DNA from: Bacillota bacterium
GTDB lineage: Bacteria > Bacillota > Clostridia > Peptostreptococcales > Anaerovoracaceae
Assembly (NCBI GenBank): GCA_017417045.1
Contig: JAFPZZ010000051.1
Coordinates: 1 to 32,794 of the forward strand
DNA length: 32,794 bases
Direction of reading: 5' to 3'
Shown: positions 16,343-28,098 of the stretch, one piece after another
How positions within the stretch are numbered: position 1 is the first letter of the stretch
Layout of the letters: each line of letters starts with the position of its first letter
Program-made: the position numbers and the translations under genes
The notes under the pieces: generated by a model
What the model saw: only the letters and a program-made list of their open reading frames with translations
Told to the model about the DNA's origin: nothing
Database searches by the model: none

Positions 16343-17144
16343 ACTGAAAGAGATGGCGCAGACCATCAGGCAGGATATCATCCGCGAGGTCTACAGCGGA
16401 AACTCGGGCCATCCGGGCGGATCGCTCTCCTGCGCGGACATAGTCACTGCACTCTATTTCGAGGTAATGAACATCGATCCAAACGACCCCGCCATGAAGG
16501 GAAGGGACAGGTTCGTCCTTTCAAAGGGACATGCGGCTCCAGCTCTCTACGCCGCTCTCGCCGAGAGAGGCTATTTCCCCAGGGAAGAACTCACAACGCT
16601 GAGAAGGATGCACAGCAGGCTCCAGGGCCATCCCTCTATGAATAAGCTCCCCGGAGTGGATATGTCCACCGGATCCCTCGGACAGGGCATCTCCGTTGCC
16701 GTAGGAATGGCCCTCGCCTCCAAGCTCGACGGGCAGGGCAGGGTATACGCCCTCCTAGGAGACGGCGAGATCCAGGAAGGCCTCGTCTGGGAGGCTGCTA
16801 TGTCGGCGGCTCACTACGGGCTCGATACTCTCTGCGCCGTGGTAGACCACAACGGGCTCCAGATCGACGGACGAAACGACGACGTCATGAAGGTCAACCC
16901 CATAGATGAGAAATTCAAGGCCTTCGGATGGAACGTCATCTGCATCGATGGTCACGACATGCAGCAGATACTCGACGCCTTCGAGGCCGCGAAGCAGTGC
17001 AAGGGCAAGCCCACCGCTATCGTAGCGGAGACCCACAAGGGCATGGGCGTCAGCTTCATGATGGACAACGCGGGCTGGCACGGCAAGGCCCCCAATGAGG
17101 AGCAGGCCAGGCAGGCTATCGAGGAACTGGGAGGTGTATTCTAA
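16329..17144 (+). CDS. tkt: Transketolase, N-terminal (TPP pyrophosphate-binding) subunit
   Basis: The 271-residue subunit is one half of the two-gene transketolase found in many anaerobes and archaea. With its partner it moves two-carbon units between sugar phosphates in the non-oxidative pentose phosphate pathway. Visible features are GHPGGS (His28), SKGHAAPALY (His67), STGSLGQGIS and the TPP/Mg motif GDGEIQEG (144-151) ending at N175 (VVDHNG). A canonical single-chain enzyme would have about 660 residues. GGGAGGAAG within the end of the TagA-like gene acts as ribosome binding site. The stop overlaps the C-terminal subunit gene by one base (TAATG). Confidence 0.94.
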   Translation: MEITKLKEMAQTIRQDIIREVYSGNSGHPGGSLSCADIVTALYFEVMNIDPNDPAMKGRDRFVLSKGHAAPALYAALAERGYFPREELTTLRRMHSRLQGHPSMNKLPGVDMSTGSLGQGISVAVGMALASKLDGQGRVYALLGDGEIQEGLVWEAAMSAAHYGLDTLCAVVDHNGLQIDGRNDDVMKVNPIDEKFKAFGWNVICIDGHDMQQILDAFEAAKQCKGKPTAIVAETHKGMGVSFMMDNAGWHGKAPNEEQARQAIEELGGVF

Positions 17145-18103
17145 TGGCAGACAAGATCGCGACAAGAGACAGCTACGGAAGAGCTCTCGTAGAGCTCGGG
17201 GCATCGGATCCGAACGTTGTAGTCCTCGACGCCGATCTCTCCGGCTCCACCAAGAGCGGCGAGTTCAAGAAGGCTTATCCGGACAGATTCTTCAACGCTG
17301 GCATAGCCGAGTGCGACCTCATGGGAATGGCAACGGGCCTCGCTTTTTCTGGAAAGACGGCTTTCGCCTCGACCTTCGCGATGTTCGCGACGGGCAGAGC
17401 CTATGAGATAATCAGAAATTCCATAGCGTACACCGGAGCCAACGTAAAGATCTGCGCCACGCACGCGGGCCTTTCCGTGGGTGAGGACGGCGCGAGCCAC
17501 CAGTGCCTCGAGGATATCTCTCTCATGAGAGGGCTCCCCGGCATGACGGTGCTCGATCCGGCCGACGACGTGTCGGCGAGAAAGCTCATCAAGGCAGCCG
17601 CTGAGATGCAGGGGCCGGTATACATCAGGCTCGGTAGGGCGGCGGTCCCCGTCGTTTATTCCGAGGACGACGATATAGTCATAGGCAAGGCCGTAAAGCT
17701 CAGAGAGGGAAGCGACGTTACCATCATGTCCACGGGCAACGTGCTGAGCGAAGCTCTCGCGGCGGCCGATCAGCTCGCTGAGGAAGGCATTCGCGCTGCC
17801 GTGCTCGATTTCCACACCATCAAGCCCATAGACGAGGCGGCCATAATCGAGGCAGCCAAGGGTGACGGAGGCATCGTCACCGTCGAGGATCACTTCGTGA
17901 CCGGCGGGCTCGGAAGCGCGGTCGCTGAGGTGATGGCAAAGCAGGGCCTCGGCTGCAAGGTCAAGATGCTCGGAGCTCAGGACCGCTTTGGCGAGTCAGG
18001 TAAGCCCGGTGAGCTCTACAAGGAGTACGGCATCGACGCCGCAAGCATCAAGCAGGCTGCGACGGAGCTCTGCGCCTGGACTAAGATGAACACGGCCCCC
18101 TGA
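17144..18103 (+). CDS. tkt: Transketolase, C-terminal (pyrimidine-binding) subunit
   Basis: The 319-residue partner carries the pyrimidine-binding and C-terminal domains. Glu56 in FFNAGIAECDLMGMATG is the glutamate that activates the TPP aminopyrimidine. ASTFAMFATGRAYE, GLSVGEDGASHQCLEDI and GGLGSAVAEVM are typical of the family. A 1-phosphate-deoxyxylulose synthase would be a single longer chain, so a split transketolase is favoured. Translation is coupled to the N-subunit by a one-base overlap, which helps equimolar synthesis. It is the last gene of the operon; a terminator-like hairpin follows at 18207-18233. Confidence 0.94.
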   Translation: MADKIATRDSYGRALVELGASDPNVVVLDADLSGSTKSGEFKKAYPDRFFNAGIAECDLMGMATGLAFSGKTAFASTFAMFATGRAYEIIRNSIAYTGANVKICATHAGLSVGEDGASHQCLEDISLMRGLPGMTVLDPADDVSARKLIKAAAEMQGPVYIRLGRAAVPVVYSEDDDIVIGKAVKLREGSDVTIMSTGNVLSEALAAADQLAEEGIRAAVLDFHTIKPIDEAAIIEAAKGDGGIVTVEDHFVTGGLGSAVAEVMAKQGLGCKVKMLGAQDRFGESGKPGELYKEYGIDAASIKQAATELCAWTKMNTAP

Positions 18104-18181
18104 GCCTTACGAAGCTTAAGAACGTAGCTGTCGAGACGCGGATCGCTGACTGCACATTGATGTGGCTGCGGGCTTGCTTGA

Positions 18182-18209
18182 TTGACAGAATATGGTAATT
18201 CATGATAAT
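18182..18209 (+). promoter_or_regulatory. Promoter of the degenerate P-loop gene
   Basis: TTGACA (18182-18187), a 16-nt spacer and GATAAT (18204-18209) predict a start near 18216. That is inside the loop of the hairpin at 18207-18230, leaving an 18-nt 5' UTR that keeps only the 3' arm. Confidence 0.6.
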
Positions 18210-18233
18210 ATCCCCCGCGAGGGGGATATTTTT
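18207..18233 (+). terminator. Terminator of the transketolase operon overlapping the next gene's promoter and Shine-Dalgarno
   Basis: AATATCCCCC (18207-18216), a GCGA loop and GGGGGATATT (18221-18230) form a perfect 10-bp stem followed by TTT and then ATG at 18234. The final arm contains the GAGGGGG ribosome binding site of the next gene. In read-through RNA this site would be closed; in RNA started at about 18216 it would be free. Confidence 0.65.
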
Positions 18234-18950
18234 ATGTTCATAAGAAAAAAGGAGAAGCGCTTTAAAAAGCGCATAGCTGTCGGCGGCATGATCCGCGGCT
18301 GCGGTGTCAGCTTCGTCTGCCAGGCGCTCGCCTACGGGCTTCTTGCCGAAAACAGAGGGTCGGTGAACGTCGCGGAGCTGGGGATCCCGCATTTCTATAC
18401 GGCTTTCGAACTGGATTCCAGGCCCCTCGGCGGGCCCTTCGAGAGCTTCAGCGAGGTGATGAGGAGCATGAGAGCCGTCTCGTCCGTGAGGAACGAGCTC
18501 TTTGGGATCAACTGGCTGGCGAGACGTCCGCGGGAAAAGGCCCTGGACGCCGCGGAGACGATAAGAGCCGTAAACAGCATGCCCGAAGGCAGCACGCTCT
18601 TCGACTGCTCGGGCATGGATGAAAAGCTGCTAAGAGAGGTCATGGCCTCATGCGAGCTCAGCATTATGGTCGTAGACCCCAGGCCCTCCAGGCTGTACGC
18701 CGCCTACGATATGCTCGGGAGCTTCAGGCTGGAGCGCCCGGACGGCATGCTGCTCGTCAATGCCTTCAATCCCGGCGTGCACAGGGCGGAGCTCAGCGCT
18801 TTCCTTGGAACGGACTCCTGGGAGCAGCTTCCGGCTCTTCCTTTCGAATACTTCTGCAGGGCCGAGTATTCATGCAGCCCGCTGCCCGAACAGAAAAAGG
18901 CTGCCCGCATGCTGGAGCAGCCTGTAAAGGCGATAATAGATCGCTTTTGA
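18234..18950 (+). CDS. ParA/MinD-like protein with degenerate P-loop, unknown function
   Basis: I chose ATG 18234 (238 residues) because GAGGGGG lies eight bases upstream. The in-frame ATG at 18192 has no ribosome binding site and would translate the terminator hairpin. After a basic N-terminus (RKKEKRFKKR) comes IAVGGMIRGCGVSFV (about 14-28), in the place of a deviant Walker A KGGxGKT but without either lysine. A Walker-B-like TLFDCSG (121-127), SIMVVDPRPSRL (143-154) and LLVNAFNPG (173-181) follow, in the order seen in SIMIBI-class ATPases. Nucleotide binding is therefore doubtful. A regulatory or scaffold role is possible; no partner gene is adjacent. Confidence 0.7.
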   Translation: MFIRKKEKRFKKRIAVGGMIRGCGVSFVCQALAYGLLAENRGSVNVAELGIPHFYTAFELDSRPLGGPFESFSEVMRSMRAVSSVRNELFGINWLARRPREKALDAAETIRAVNSMPEGSTLFDCSGMDEKLLREVMASCELSIMVVDPRPSRLYAAYDMLGSFRLERPDGMLLVNAFNPGVHRAELSAFLGTDSWEQLPALPFEYFCRAEYSCSPLPEQKKAARMLEQPVKAIIDRF

Positions 18951-18996
18951 TACTCTATCTTCGGCAGGGTCAAGCTGCGCTTTATAAGGAGCGCCC

Positions 18997-20199
18997 TTAT
19001 ATAACGCTTTCCGTCGAGCTGCCCCTGGCGGCTCTGTTTTTCGCTGCGGCGAATATGGAGTAGCTCACGAAACCGAATATCATCAGAGCGCAGGCGGCAA
19101 AGTAATTGTTCGCGTAGCTTCCCGTCGCGTCTGTGATGCTGCCGCCGACCACAGGGCCTATTCCCTGGAAGAAATCGCAGCCGAGGTAATACATGCTGGT
19201 CGCCAGTCCTCTCTGCGACTGGCCCATCTGCTTCACGCACTCGGCCTGTATGCCCGGCTGACCGAAGCCTATTCCTATAGCCATGAATACGGAAGCGGCG
19301 AGCACGAAGCCCAGGGAGTTCGCTTTGCCTATGAAGAACATCGCCGCCGCGGTCGAAAGATAAGCCGGAAGCAAGACGAAACTAAGCCCCTTGCTGTCGA
19401 TGAGCTTTCCGCCTATCGCCTTGACGGCGAACAGGGCGACGGCGTTAATCGTGAAATAGATGGAATATCCCGTTATGCCTGCCTCGTCGCACCTGAGGGA
19501 AAGAAAGTTCGAGATCTGGCTGTTGCAGAATGAAAAGAGCCCGACGAAGAGGGTGTAGGGGAGGAGCTTTTTGGCGAAGAGCGAGTTCAGCTCCAGCTTG
19601 AAAGGCCTTAGGCGAAGGGGCTCGCGCTCGCGTCCCTCGTAAGGGACGACGCTTATCAGCACCGCGCAGACGGCTGCGAGGGATCCTATGACCAGGAGCA
19701 TAGGCTTGTAACCGTACCTTCCTCCGAGCTCCAGCGATATGGCCGGGCCTATGGACTGGCTTATTACCGACGCTAGGCTGAAGTAGCTTATGCCTTCGCC
19801 TATCCTGTCCTGGGGCATGAAGGCGATGGCCGCGGATATGATGACAGTCCCGTTTAGGCAAAAGCCGGTCCCCTGGACTATCCTCATGAGCATCATCACA
19901 GGTATGCTGCTGGTCATGGTCATGCCGAAGGAGCCGAGAGCCATCAGGGTCACGCCTCCCGCTATCATGAGCTTTTTGTTCACGTTATCGGCAAGCGCGC
20001 CGCTGAACGGCCTCACGATAAGGGCGGTTATTGAGAATATCCCCGCGAGAACGCCCGATATCGTGGCGCTGGCGCCGAGCGATATCGCGTAGCGCGGAAT
20101 GATGGGGGAGGTCATGTTGAATACGATGTTTATGAGGAAGTTCATGAAACAGAGGAAAAGGAAGGGTCTGTTGATGAAGCTTTTATATTCACGGGTCAT
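18997..20199 (-). CDS. Major facilitator superfamily transporter (drug/sugar efflux-like)
   Basis: The 400-residue protein has about twelve membrane segments. The sequence GALADNVNKKLMIAGG (residues about 66-81) is the MFS loop 2-3 motif, and RIVQGTGFCLNGTV in segment 4-5 recalls the drug/H+ antiporter motif C region. Export of a small molecule from the cytoplasm is likely, but no substrate is indicated. The ribosome binding site is weak (GAAAGA), so the start is less certain than for neighbours. The gene converges on the P-loop gene, 46 nt away. Its upstream region (20200-20475) is shared with nifJ and contains repeated TTGATATA motifs. Confidence 0.85.
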   Translation of the reverse strand: MTREYKSFINRPFLFLCFMNFLINIVFNMTSPIIPRYAISLGASATISGVLAGIFSITALIVRPFSGALADNVNKKLMIAGGVTLMALGSFGMTMTSSIPVMMLMRIVQGTGFCLNGTVIISAAIAFMPQDRIGEGISYFSLASVISQSIGPAISLELGGRYGYKPMLLVIGSLAAVCAVLISVVPYEGREREPLRLRPFKLELNSLFAKKLLPYTLFVGLFSFCNSQISNFLSLRCDEAGITGYSIYFTINAVALFAVKAIGGKLIDSKGLSFVLLPAYLSTAAAMFFIGKANSLGFVLAASVFMAIGIGFGQPGIQAECVKQMGQSQRGLATSMYYLGCDFFQGIGPVVGGSITDATGSYANNYFAACALMIFGFVSYSIFAAAKNRAARGSSTESVI

Positions 20200-20228
20200 T
20201 TCGATGAGTCTTTCAAATAATCAAAAAT

Positions 20229-20370
20229 GATATATCAATTTATAATTATATACATATTCTATTTGATATATCCATCCTTGTCCAATAGCAAAACGATAAT
20301 ATATGAGTCCGCATCATGCCATTATCTGAACAGCTCTATTTATCGCGCTGTTTTTTAAGCATTTGATATA
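20229..20370. promoter_or_regulatory. Repeated TTGATATA motifs between the MFS gene and nifJ
   Basis: GATATATCAA (20229-20238) and TTGATATATC (20263-20272) form an inverted repeat of 10-bp arms, and ATTTGATATA recurs at 20361-20370, exactly 100 bases after 20261-20270. The sites lie between divergent genes in an AT-rich stretch. Binding by a regulator is inferred; AT-rich chance similarity is the alternative. Confidence 0.3.
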
Positions 20371-20389
20371 ACGCTTAGGGTATTTTTTG

Positions 20390-20418
20390 TTGATAAGCGG
20401 ACATCGCCCTGATATAAT
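20390..20418 (+). promoter_or_regulatory. Promoter of nifJ
   Basis: TTGATA (20390-20395), a 17-nt spacer and TATAAT (20413-20418) lie 57 nt before the nifJ start codon. One mismatch from consensus suits a highly expressed gene. Confidence 0.8.
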
Positions 20419-20436
20419 TTATAAGGTTTAAAATAG

Positions 20437-23979
<3,543 letters not shown>

Positions 23980-24011
23980 TTCTTACTCAAAAATGCCATA
24001 AAAAGCTTACA

Positions 24012-24041
24012 AAAGGGCGCCCGGATCTCCGGGCGCCCTTT
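24012..24041 (+). terminator. Rho-independent terminator of nifJ
   Basis: AAAGGGCGCCCGGA (24012-24025) pairs with TCCGGGCGCCCTTT (24028-24041), a very stable GC-rich stem 33 nt after the stop codon. Confidence 0.88.
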
Positions 24042-24130
24042 CACGCCTTGCAAAATGCTTAAAAAGCTTGCAAAACAAAGCTTTTCGTGATAATATGCCA
24101 CGGTATATTTTTTGTATTTGCGGAGTTTTT

Positions 24131-24754
24131 ATGGAACTTGAGATGAAATACAGCATCCCGGACAAAGAGACCGCGGATGCCATATGGGAAGACGGATTCA
24201 TTTCGTCGCTGTCCGATCTCTCCAGCGCGGAGAAGGTAGTGATGAAGGCCGTCTATTTCGATACAGAAGACCGGGTTCTCGCGGCCCACGACGCTGCCCT
24301 CAGGGTGCGCAGCGAGGGAGGGATCAGCTTCGCCACCCTTAAGTGGAACGGCAACAGCGAGGATGGTCTCCACGAGCGCGAGGAGCTCAACGTCCCCGTG
24401 AGCGGCGAGACCAGCTTTATAAAACTCGACGCCGACATGTTCAGCGAGAGCGAGGAAGGCAGGGAGATAATGAGGCTCACCGAGGGCAAGGAGCTCAGGA
24501 ACCTTCTGGAGACCAGATTCCTCAGGAAGCGCATCAAGCTGGATTTCGAGGGAAATATAATTGAGCTCGCGATAGACACCGGAAAGATAATCACCGACGC
24601 CGGAGACGCTCCGATAATGGAGCTCGAGCTCGAGCTTTTCGCCGGAGACAGGGATTCCATCAGAAGGCTCGGAGACAGGATGTGCGAAAGATACGGACTG
24701 AGTCCTCTGGACTCTTCAAAATTCGCGAGGGGGCTCGCCCTTCTCTCGGCTTGA
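24131..24754 (+). CDS. CYTH-domain protein (triphosphate tunnel metalloenzyme)
   Basis: The 207-residue protein opens with MELEMKY, the ExExK signature of CYTH enzymes (Glu2, Glu4, Lys6), when ATG 24131 is used; GGAG lies about six bases upstream. Further charged strands alternate as expected for the eight-strand tunnel: AALRVRSEGG, FATLKWNG, ELAIDTGKI and MELELELF. CYTH enzymes hydrolyse inorganic triphosphate or thiamine triphosphate, or act as class IV adenylate cyclases; inorganic triphosphatase is the commonest bacterial activity. No CHAD domain is attached. The gene stands alone between the nifJ terminator and tig. Confidence 0.88.
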   Translation: MELEMKYSIPDKETADAIWEDGFISSLSDLSSAEKVVMKAVYFDTEDRVLAAHDAALRVRSEGGISFATLKWNGNSEDGLHEREELNVPVSGETSFIKLDADMFSESEEGREIMRLTEGKELRNLLETRFLRKRIKLDFEGNIIELAIDTGKIITDAGDAPIMELELELFAGDRDSIRRLGDRMCERYGLSPLDSSKFARGLALLSA

Positions 24755-24820
24755 AGAAGAGGACGGACTGTGATAATATAATCATCTGCCACGATAATGA
24801 TTAATTTTTGGAGGATATAA

Positions 24821-26152
24821 ATGAACGCCGAACTGGTAAGCAAAAAGGACAACAAAGCTGAATTCACCATGGATTTCACCGCCGAGGAATTCGACGCCGC
24901 GCTCGACAGAGCGTTTAAGGAAAACAGAGACCGCTTCGTGGTCGACGGGTTCCGCAGAGGCAAGGCTCCCCGCAGCATCATCGAAAAGAGATACGGCGAA
25001 GGCGTCTTCTTCGAATCCGCTCTCGACATTCTGCTATCCGACGCTTACCCCGCAGCCCTTTCCGAGCTCGATCTCGAGCCCGTAGGAAGCCCCACTCTCG
25101 ATTTTAAGGAAGGCACCACCCTTGGCAAGGGCAAACCCGTTAATGCCATCGTGACCGTATACGTCGCTCCGGAGCCTGAAGTCAAGGACTACAAGGGCAT
25201 CCAGGCCGAGCGCCATGTCAAGAAGGTCACCGACGAGGACGTACAGAAGCAGCTCGAAGCTGTTCAGAAGCAGAACGCCCGCCTCGTCAACACCGAGGAA
25301 CCCGCAGAGAGCGGAGACACCGTAGTACTCGACTACAAGGGCTTCGTAGGAGAAGAGCAGTTCGAGGGCGGCACCGCCGAGAACTATTCCCTCAAGCTCG
25401 GCTCCGGACAGTTCATTCCCGGATTCGAGGATCAGCTCATAGGCGTCAAGGCCGGCGAGGACAGGGAAGTATGCGTGACCTTCCCTGAGCAGTATCATTC
25501 CAAGGATCTCGCGGGCAAGGAAGCCGTGTTCAAGTGCAGCGTACACGAGGTCAAGAAGGAAGAACTTCCCGAGATCAACGATGATTTCGCCGTGGACGTG
25601 AGCGTTCACGACACTCTTGAGGAATACAAGGCGGACATCAGAAAGATGCTCGAAGAGGCAGCCGAAGGCGCCGCGGAATACGACGGCAAGAACAACATCA
25701 TGGAAAAGCTCGTAGCGGCCAACGATTTCGATATCCCGCAGGTCATGGTCGATAACGAGGTCCAGAATATGCTAAGCGAGTATGAGCAGCAGCTGTCCCA
25801 GAACGGCATATCTCTCGAGATGTACGCCTCCTTCATGGGCAAGGACGTCGAAGGCCTCAAGGAAGACCTCAAGGGAGACGCCGTGAACCGCATCAAGAGC
25901 AGGCTCCTCACCAAGGCGGTCGCCAAGGCTGAGAATCTCGAAGCAAGCGAAGAGGAGATCCAGAAGGAGTTCGAGGACATGGCCAAGCAGTACGGCATGG
26001 AAGCCGATGCCCTCAGAAAGGTGATCGCGGCCGACAGTATCAAGGAAGACATCGTGATGCGCAAGGCGCTCGACTTCTTATACGCGAACGCGGTGTTCAC
26101 CGACATCGAAGAGGGAAGCGAAGCTGCGCCCGAAAAGACCGACGAGCAGTAA
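24821..26152 (+). CDS. tig: Trigger factor (ribosome-associated chaperone and prolyl isomerase)
   Basis: The 443-residue protein has the three trigger-factor parts. The N-terminal ribosome-binding domain carries GFRRGKAP (43-50), which docks at the polypeptide exit tunnel. The FKBP-type PPIase domain (about 165-250) has GDTVVLDYKGFV and FIPGFEDQLIGVKAGE. The helical C-terminal domain makes up most of 260-430. It shields nascent chains in the cytoplasm. GGAGG precedes ATG. A likely -10 (TATAAT, 24777-24782) lies upstream, though its -35 spacing is imperfect. It opens the tig-clpP-clpX-lon cluster that is conserved across bacteria. Confidence 0.97.
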   Translation: MNAELVSKKDNKAEFTMDFTAEEFDAALDRAFKENRDRFVVDGFRRGKAPRSIIEKRYGEGVFFESALDILLSDAYPAALSELDLEPVGSPTLDFKEGTTLGKGKPVNAIVTVYVAPEPEVKDYKGIQAERHVKKVTDEDVQKQLEAVQKQNARLVNTEEPAESGDTVVLDYKGFVGEEQFEGGTAENYSLKLGSGQFIPGFEDQLIGVKAGEDREVCVTFPEQYHSKDLAGKEAVFKCSVHEVKKEELPEINDDFAVDVSVHDTLEEYKADIRKMLEEAAEGAAEYDGKNNIMEKLVAANDFDIPQVMVDNEVQNMLSEYEQQLSQNGISLEMYASFMGKDVEGLKEDLKGDAVNRIKSRLLTKAVAKAENLEASEEEIQKEFEDMAKQYGMEADALRKVIAADSIKEDIVMRKALDFLYANAVFTDIEEGSEAAPEKTDEQ

Positions 26153-26170
26153 CAGACATAGACTTCACAT

Positions 26171-26205
26171 TTTTGGCGGGACTTTTCGGTTTCCGCCAAA
26201 ATTTT
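26171..26205 (+). terminator. Terminator-like hairpin between tig and clpP
   Basis: TTTTGGCGG (26171-26179) pairs with CCGCCAAAA (26193-26201), followed by TTTTAATTT. It may end most tig transcripts. No clear separate clpP promoter is seen in the 17 nt that remain, so partial read-through (attenuation) is the simplest reading. Confidence 0.7.
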
Positions 26206-26222
26206 AATTTAAGGAGACGGCA

Positions 26223-26804
26223 ATGAATCTGGTTCCCATAGTTATAGAAAACAGCGCGAGGGGCGAGAGGTCTTACGACATCTACTCCCGTCTGCTCAAG
26301 GACAGGATAATAATGCTTTCCGGCCCCATCGACGACGATATGGCATCGCTCGTCATATCCGAGCTGCTGTTCCTGGAGTCTGAGGATCCCGACAAGGATA
26401 TAAGCCTCTACATAAACAGCCCGGGCGGAGTCATAAGCTCAGGCATGGCCATCTACGACACCATGCAGTATATCAAGCCCGACGTTTCGACGATATGCGT
26501 CGGCATGGCGGCGTCCATGGCGGCCTTCCTGCTCTCTTCGGGAGCCAAGGGCAAGCGCTTCATACTTCCCAACGCCGAAGTCATGATACACCAGCCCCTC
26601 GGAGGCACCCAGGGGCAGGCCGAGGATATAAAGATTGCGGCCGAGCATATACTCAAGCTCAGGGGGAAGATGAACGCCATACTCGCGGAGAACACTGGAA
26701 AGTCCGTGGAGGAGGTCTCGGCGGACACCGACCGCGACAACTATCTGGACGCGCAGCAGGCGCTCGAATACGGTATAGTCGATAAGATCGTAACCAAGAG
26801 ATAG
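26223..26804 (+). CDS. clpP: ATP-dependent Clp protease proteolytic subunit
   Basis: This 193-residue serine protease forms the double-heptamer chamber that degrades proteins fed by ClpX or ClpC. The catalytic triad is visible: Ser98 in [11 protein letters not shown], His123 in [10 protein letters not shown] and Asp172 in [22 protein letters not shown] (61-69) is the substrate-binding strand. Length is normal. AAGGAGA lies just before ATG. clpX begins 7 nt after the stop, so the pair is co-transcribed. Confidence 0.98.
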   Translation: MNLVPIVIENSARGERSYDIYSRLLKDRIIMLSGPIDDDMASLVISELLFLESEDPDKDISLYINSPGGVISSGMAIYDTMQYIKPDVSTICVGMAASMAAFLLSSGAKGKRFILPNAEVMIHQPLGGTQGQAEDIKIAAEHILKLRGKMNAILAENTGKSVEEVSADTDRDNYLDAQQALEYGIVDKIVTKR

Positions 26805-26811
26805 GATACAG

Positions 26812-28080
26812 ATGACGAGATACGACAGAGAAAAGAATATAGTTTGCTCATTCTGCGGGCGCCCCGTTTCGCAGGTCGGCCGCATGATAGCGGGTCCGGA
26901 CGTCTATATTTGCAGGGAATGCCTGGAAGAAGCATACAAGACTCTTCTTGCGGAGGACGCTCAGCCCGGAAACGGCCAGCCCTCGGCCGAGGACGCGCCT
27001 CTGCCCACGCCTAAGGAGATAGCCGAGACGCTCTCGGATTACGTTATCGAGCAGGACAGGGCGAAGAAGATACTCGCGGTGGCGGTGTACAACCACTACA
27101 AGAGGATCAGGGCTTCAGAAAAGAAGCCTGCTCCCGGCGGTGAAGATAAGGACGTCGAGATCCAGAAGAGCAATATCATCATGATAGGGCCGACTGGATC
27201 GGGCAAGACTCTGCTAGCCCAGACCCTCGCCAAGGTGCTCAACGTGCCCTTCGCCATAGCCGACGCGACGGCGCTGACCGAAGCGGGCTACGTAGGAGAG
27301 GACGTCGAGAACATACTACTCAAGCTGCTGCAGGCTGCCGATTACGACGTGGAGAGGGCGCAGAAGGGCATAGTCTACGTCGACGAGATAGACAAGATCG
27401 CCCGCAAGGGAGAGAACGTCTCGATAACCAGAGACGTGTCCGGAGAGGGCGTGCAGCAGGCGCTGCTCAAGATACTCGAAGGAACGGTCGCGAACGTCCC
27501 GCCCCAGGGAGGCAGGAAGCACCCCATGCAGGAGTTCATACAGTTCGATACCACGAACGTGCTCTTCATATGCGGCGGAGCCTTCAACGGCCTTGACAAG
27601 ATAATCCAGAGAAGGATAGGGGAGAAGACCATAGGTTTCAACGCCGACATAGTCTCCCAAAAGGATCTTGACCAGCACATACTGGAGAAGATCCAGTCCG
27701 AGGACCTGCTCAAGTTCGGGCTCATACCCGAATTTATAGGCAGGCTTCCGGCCATAGCCACTCTGGACGAGCTCTCGGTAGAGGCCCTTATGAGGATAAT
27801 AACCGAGCCCAAGAACGCCATAATCAAGCAGTATCAGAAGCTGTTCGATATGGACGGAGTCGAGCTCGAGATCACCGAAGCCGCGGTCAGGCGCATAGCC
27901 GAGAAGGCCATGGAGAAAAAGACCGGCGCGAGAGGGCTCAGGGGCATCATCGAGCAGATGATGACCGATATAATGTACGATATCCCGTCCAGAAGAGACG
28001 TGGTAAAAGTGATAATCAACGAAAAGACGGTCGACGGAGAGGCGCCGCAGCTGGTGCTCTCTTCGAAAGAAGCCGCGTGA
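26812..28080 (+). CDS. clpX: ClpX, AAA+ unfoldase of the ClpXP protease
   Basis: The 422-residue protein has the N-terminal zinc-binding domain (Cys12, Cys15, Cys34, Cys37) that recruits substrates and adaptors. Walker A GPTGSGKT (126-133), Walker B IVYVDE (187-192), the pore loop GYVGED (159-164), the GRKHPMQEF loop and the IGF tripeptide (in EKTIGFNAD) that docks on ClpP are all present. It should thus pair with the ClpP encoded just upstream. The ribosome binding site overlaps the end of clpP (GATAGGA). lon starts 18 nt downstream. Confidence 0.98.
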   Translation: MTRYDREKNIVCSFCGRPVSQVGRMIAGPDVYICRECLEEAYKTLLAEDAQPGNGQPSAEDAPLPTPKEIAETLSDYVIEQDRAKKILAVAVYNHYKRIRASEKKPAPGGEDKDVEIQKSNIIMIGPTGSGKTLLAQTLAKVLNVPFAIADATALTEAGYVGEDVENILLKLLQAADYDVERAQKGIVYVDEIDKIARKGENVSITRDVSGEGVQQALLKILEGTVANVPPQGGRKHPMQEFIQFDTTNVLFICGGAFNGLDKIIQRRIGEKTIGFNADIVSQKDLDQHILEKIQSEDLLKFGLIPEFIGRLPAIATLDELSVEALMRIITEPKNAIIKQYQKLFDMDGVELEITEAAVRRIAEKAMEKKTGARGLRGIIEQMMTDIMYDIPSRRDVVKVIINEKTVDGEAPQLVLSSKEAA

Positions 28081-28098
28081 TACGGAGCAGAAGAGAAA

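Noticed and set aside
18110..18160. Possible third copy of the structured repeat (GTAGCTGTCGAGACGCGG resembles a core block)
   Set aside because: Similarity is limited to about a dozen interrupted bases; the other blocks and the paired ends are missing.
18192..18233. Upstream in-frame start of the P-loop gene
   Set aside because: No Shine-Dalgarno, and the extra residues would encode the terminator hairpin; ATG 18234 has GAGGGGG at proper spacing.
18970..18995. GCGCT/AGCGC hairpin between the convergent P-loop and MFS genes
   Set aside because: Short stem and no T-run on either strand, so it was not called a terminator.
20329..20356. AACAGC/GCTGTT hairpin followed by T residues
   Set aside because: The stem is only six pairs with a 12-nt loop, and no transcript that it would end is known.
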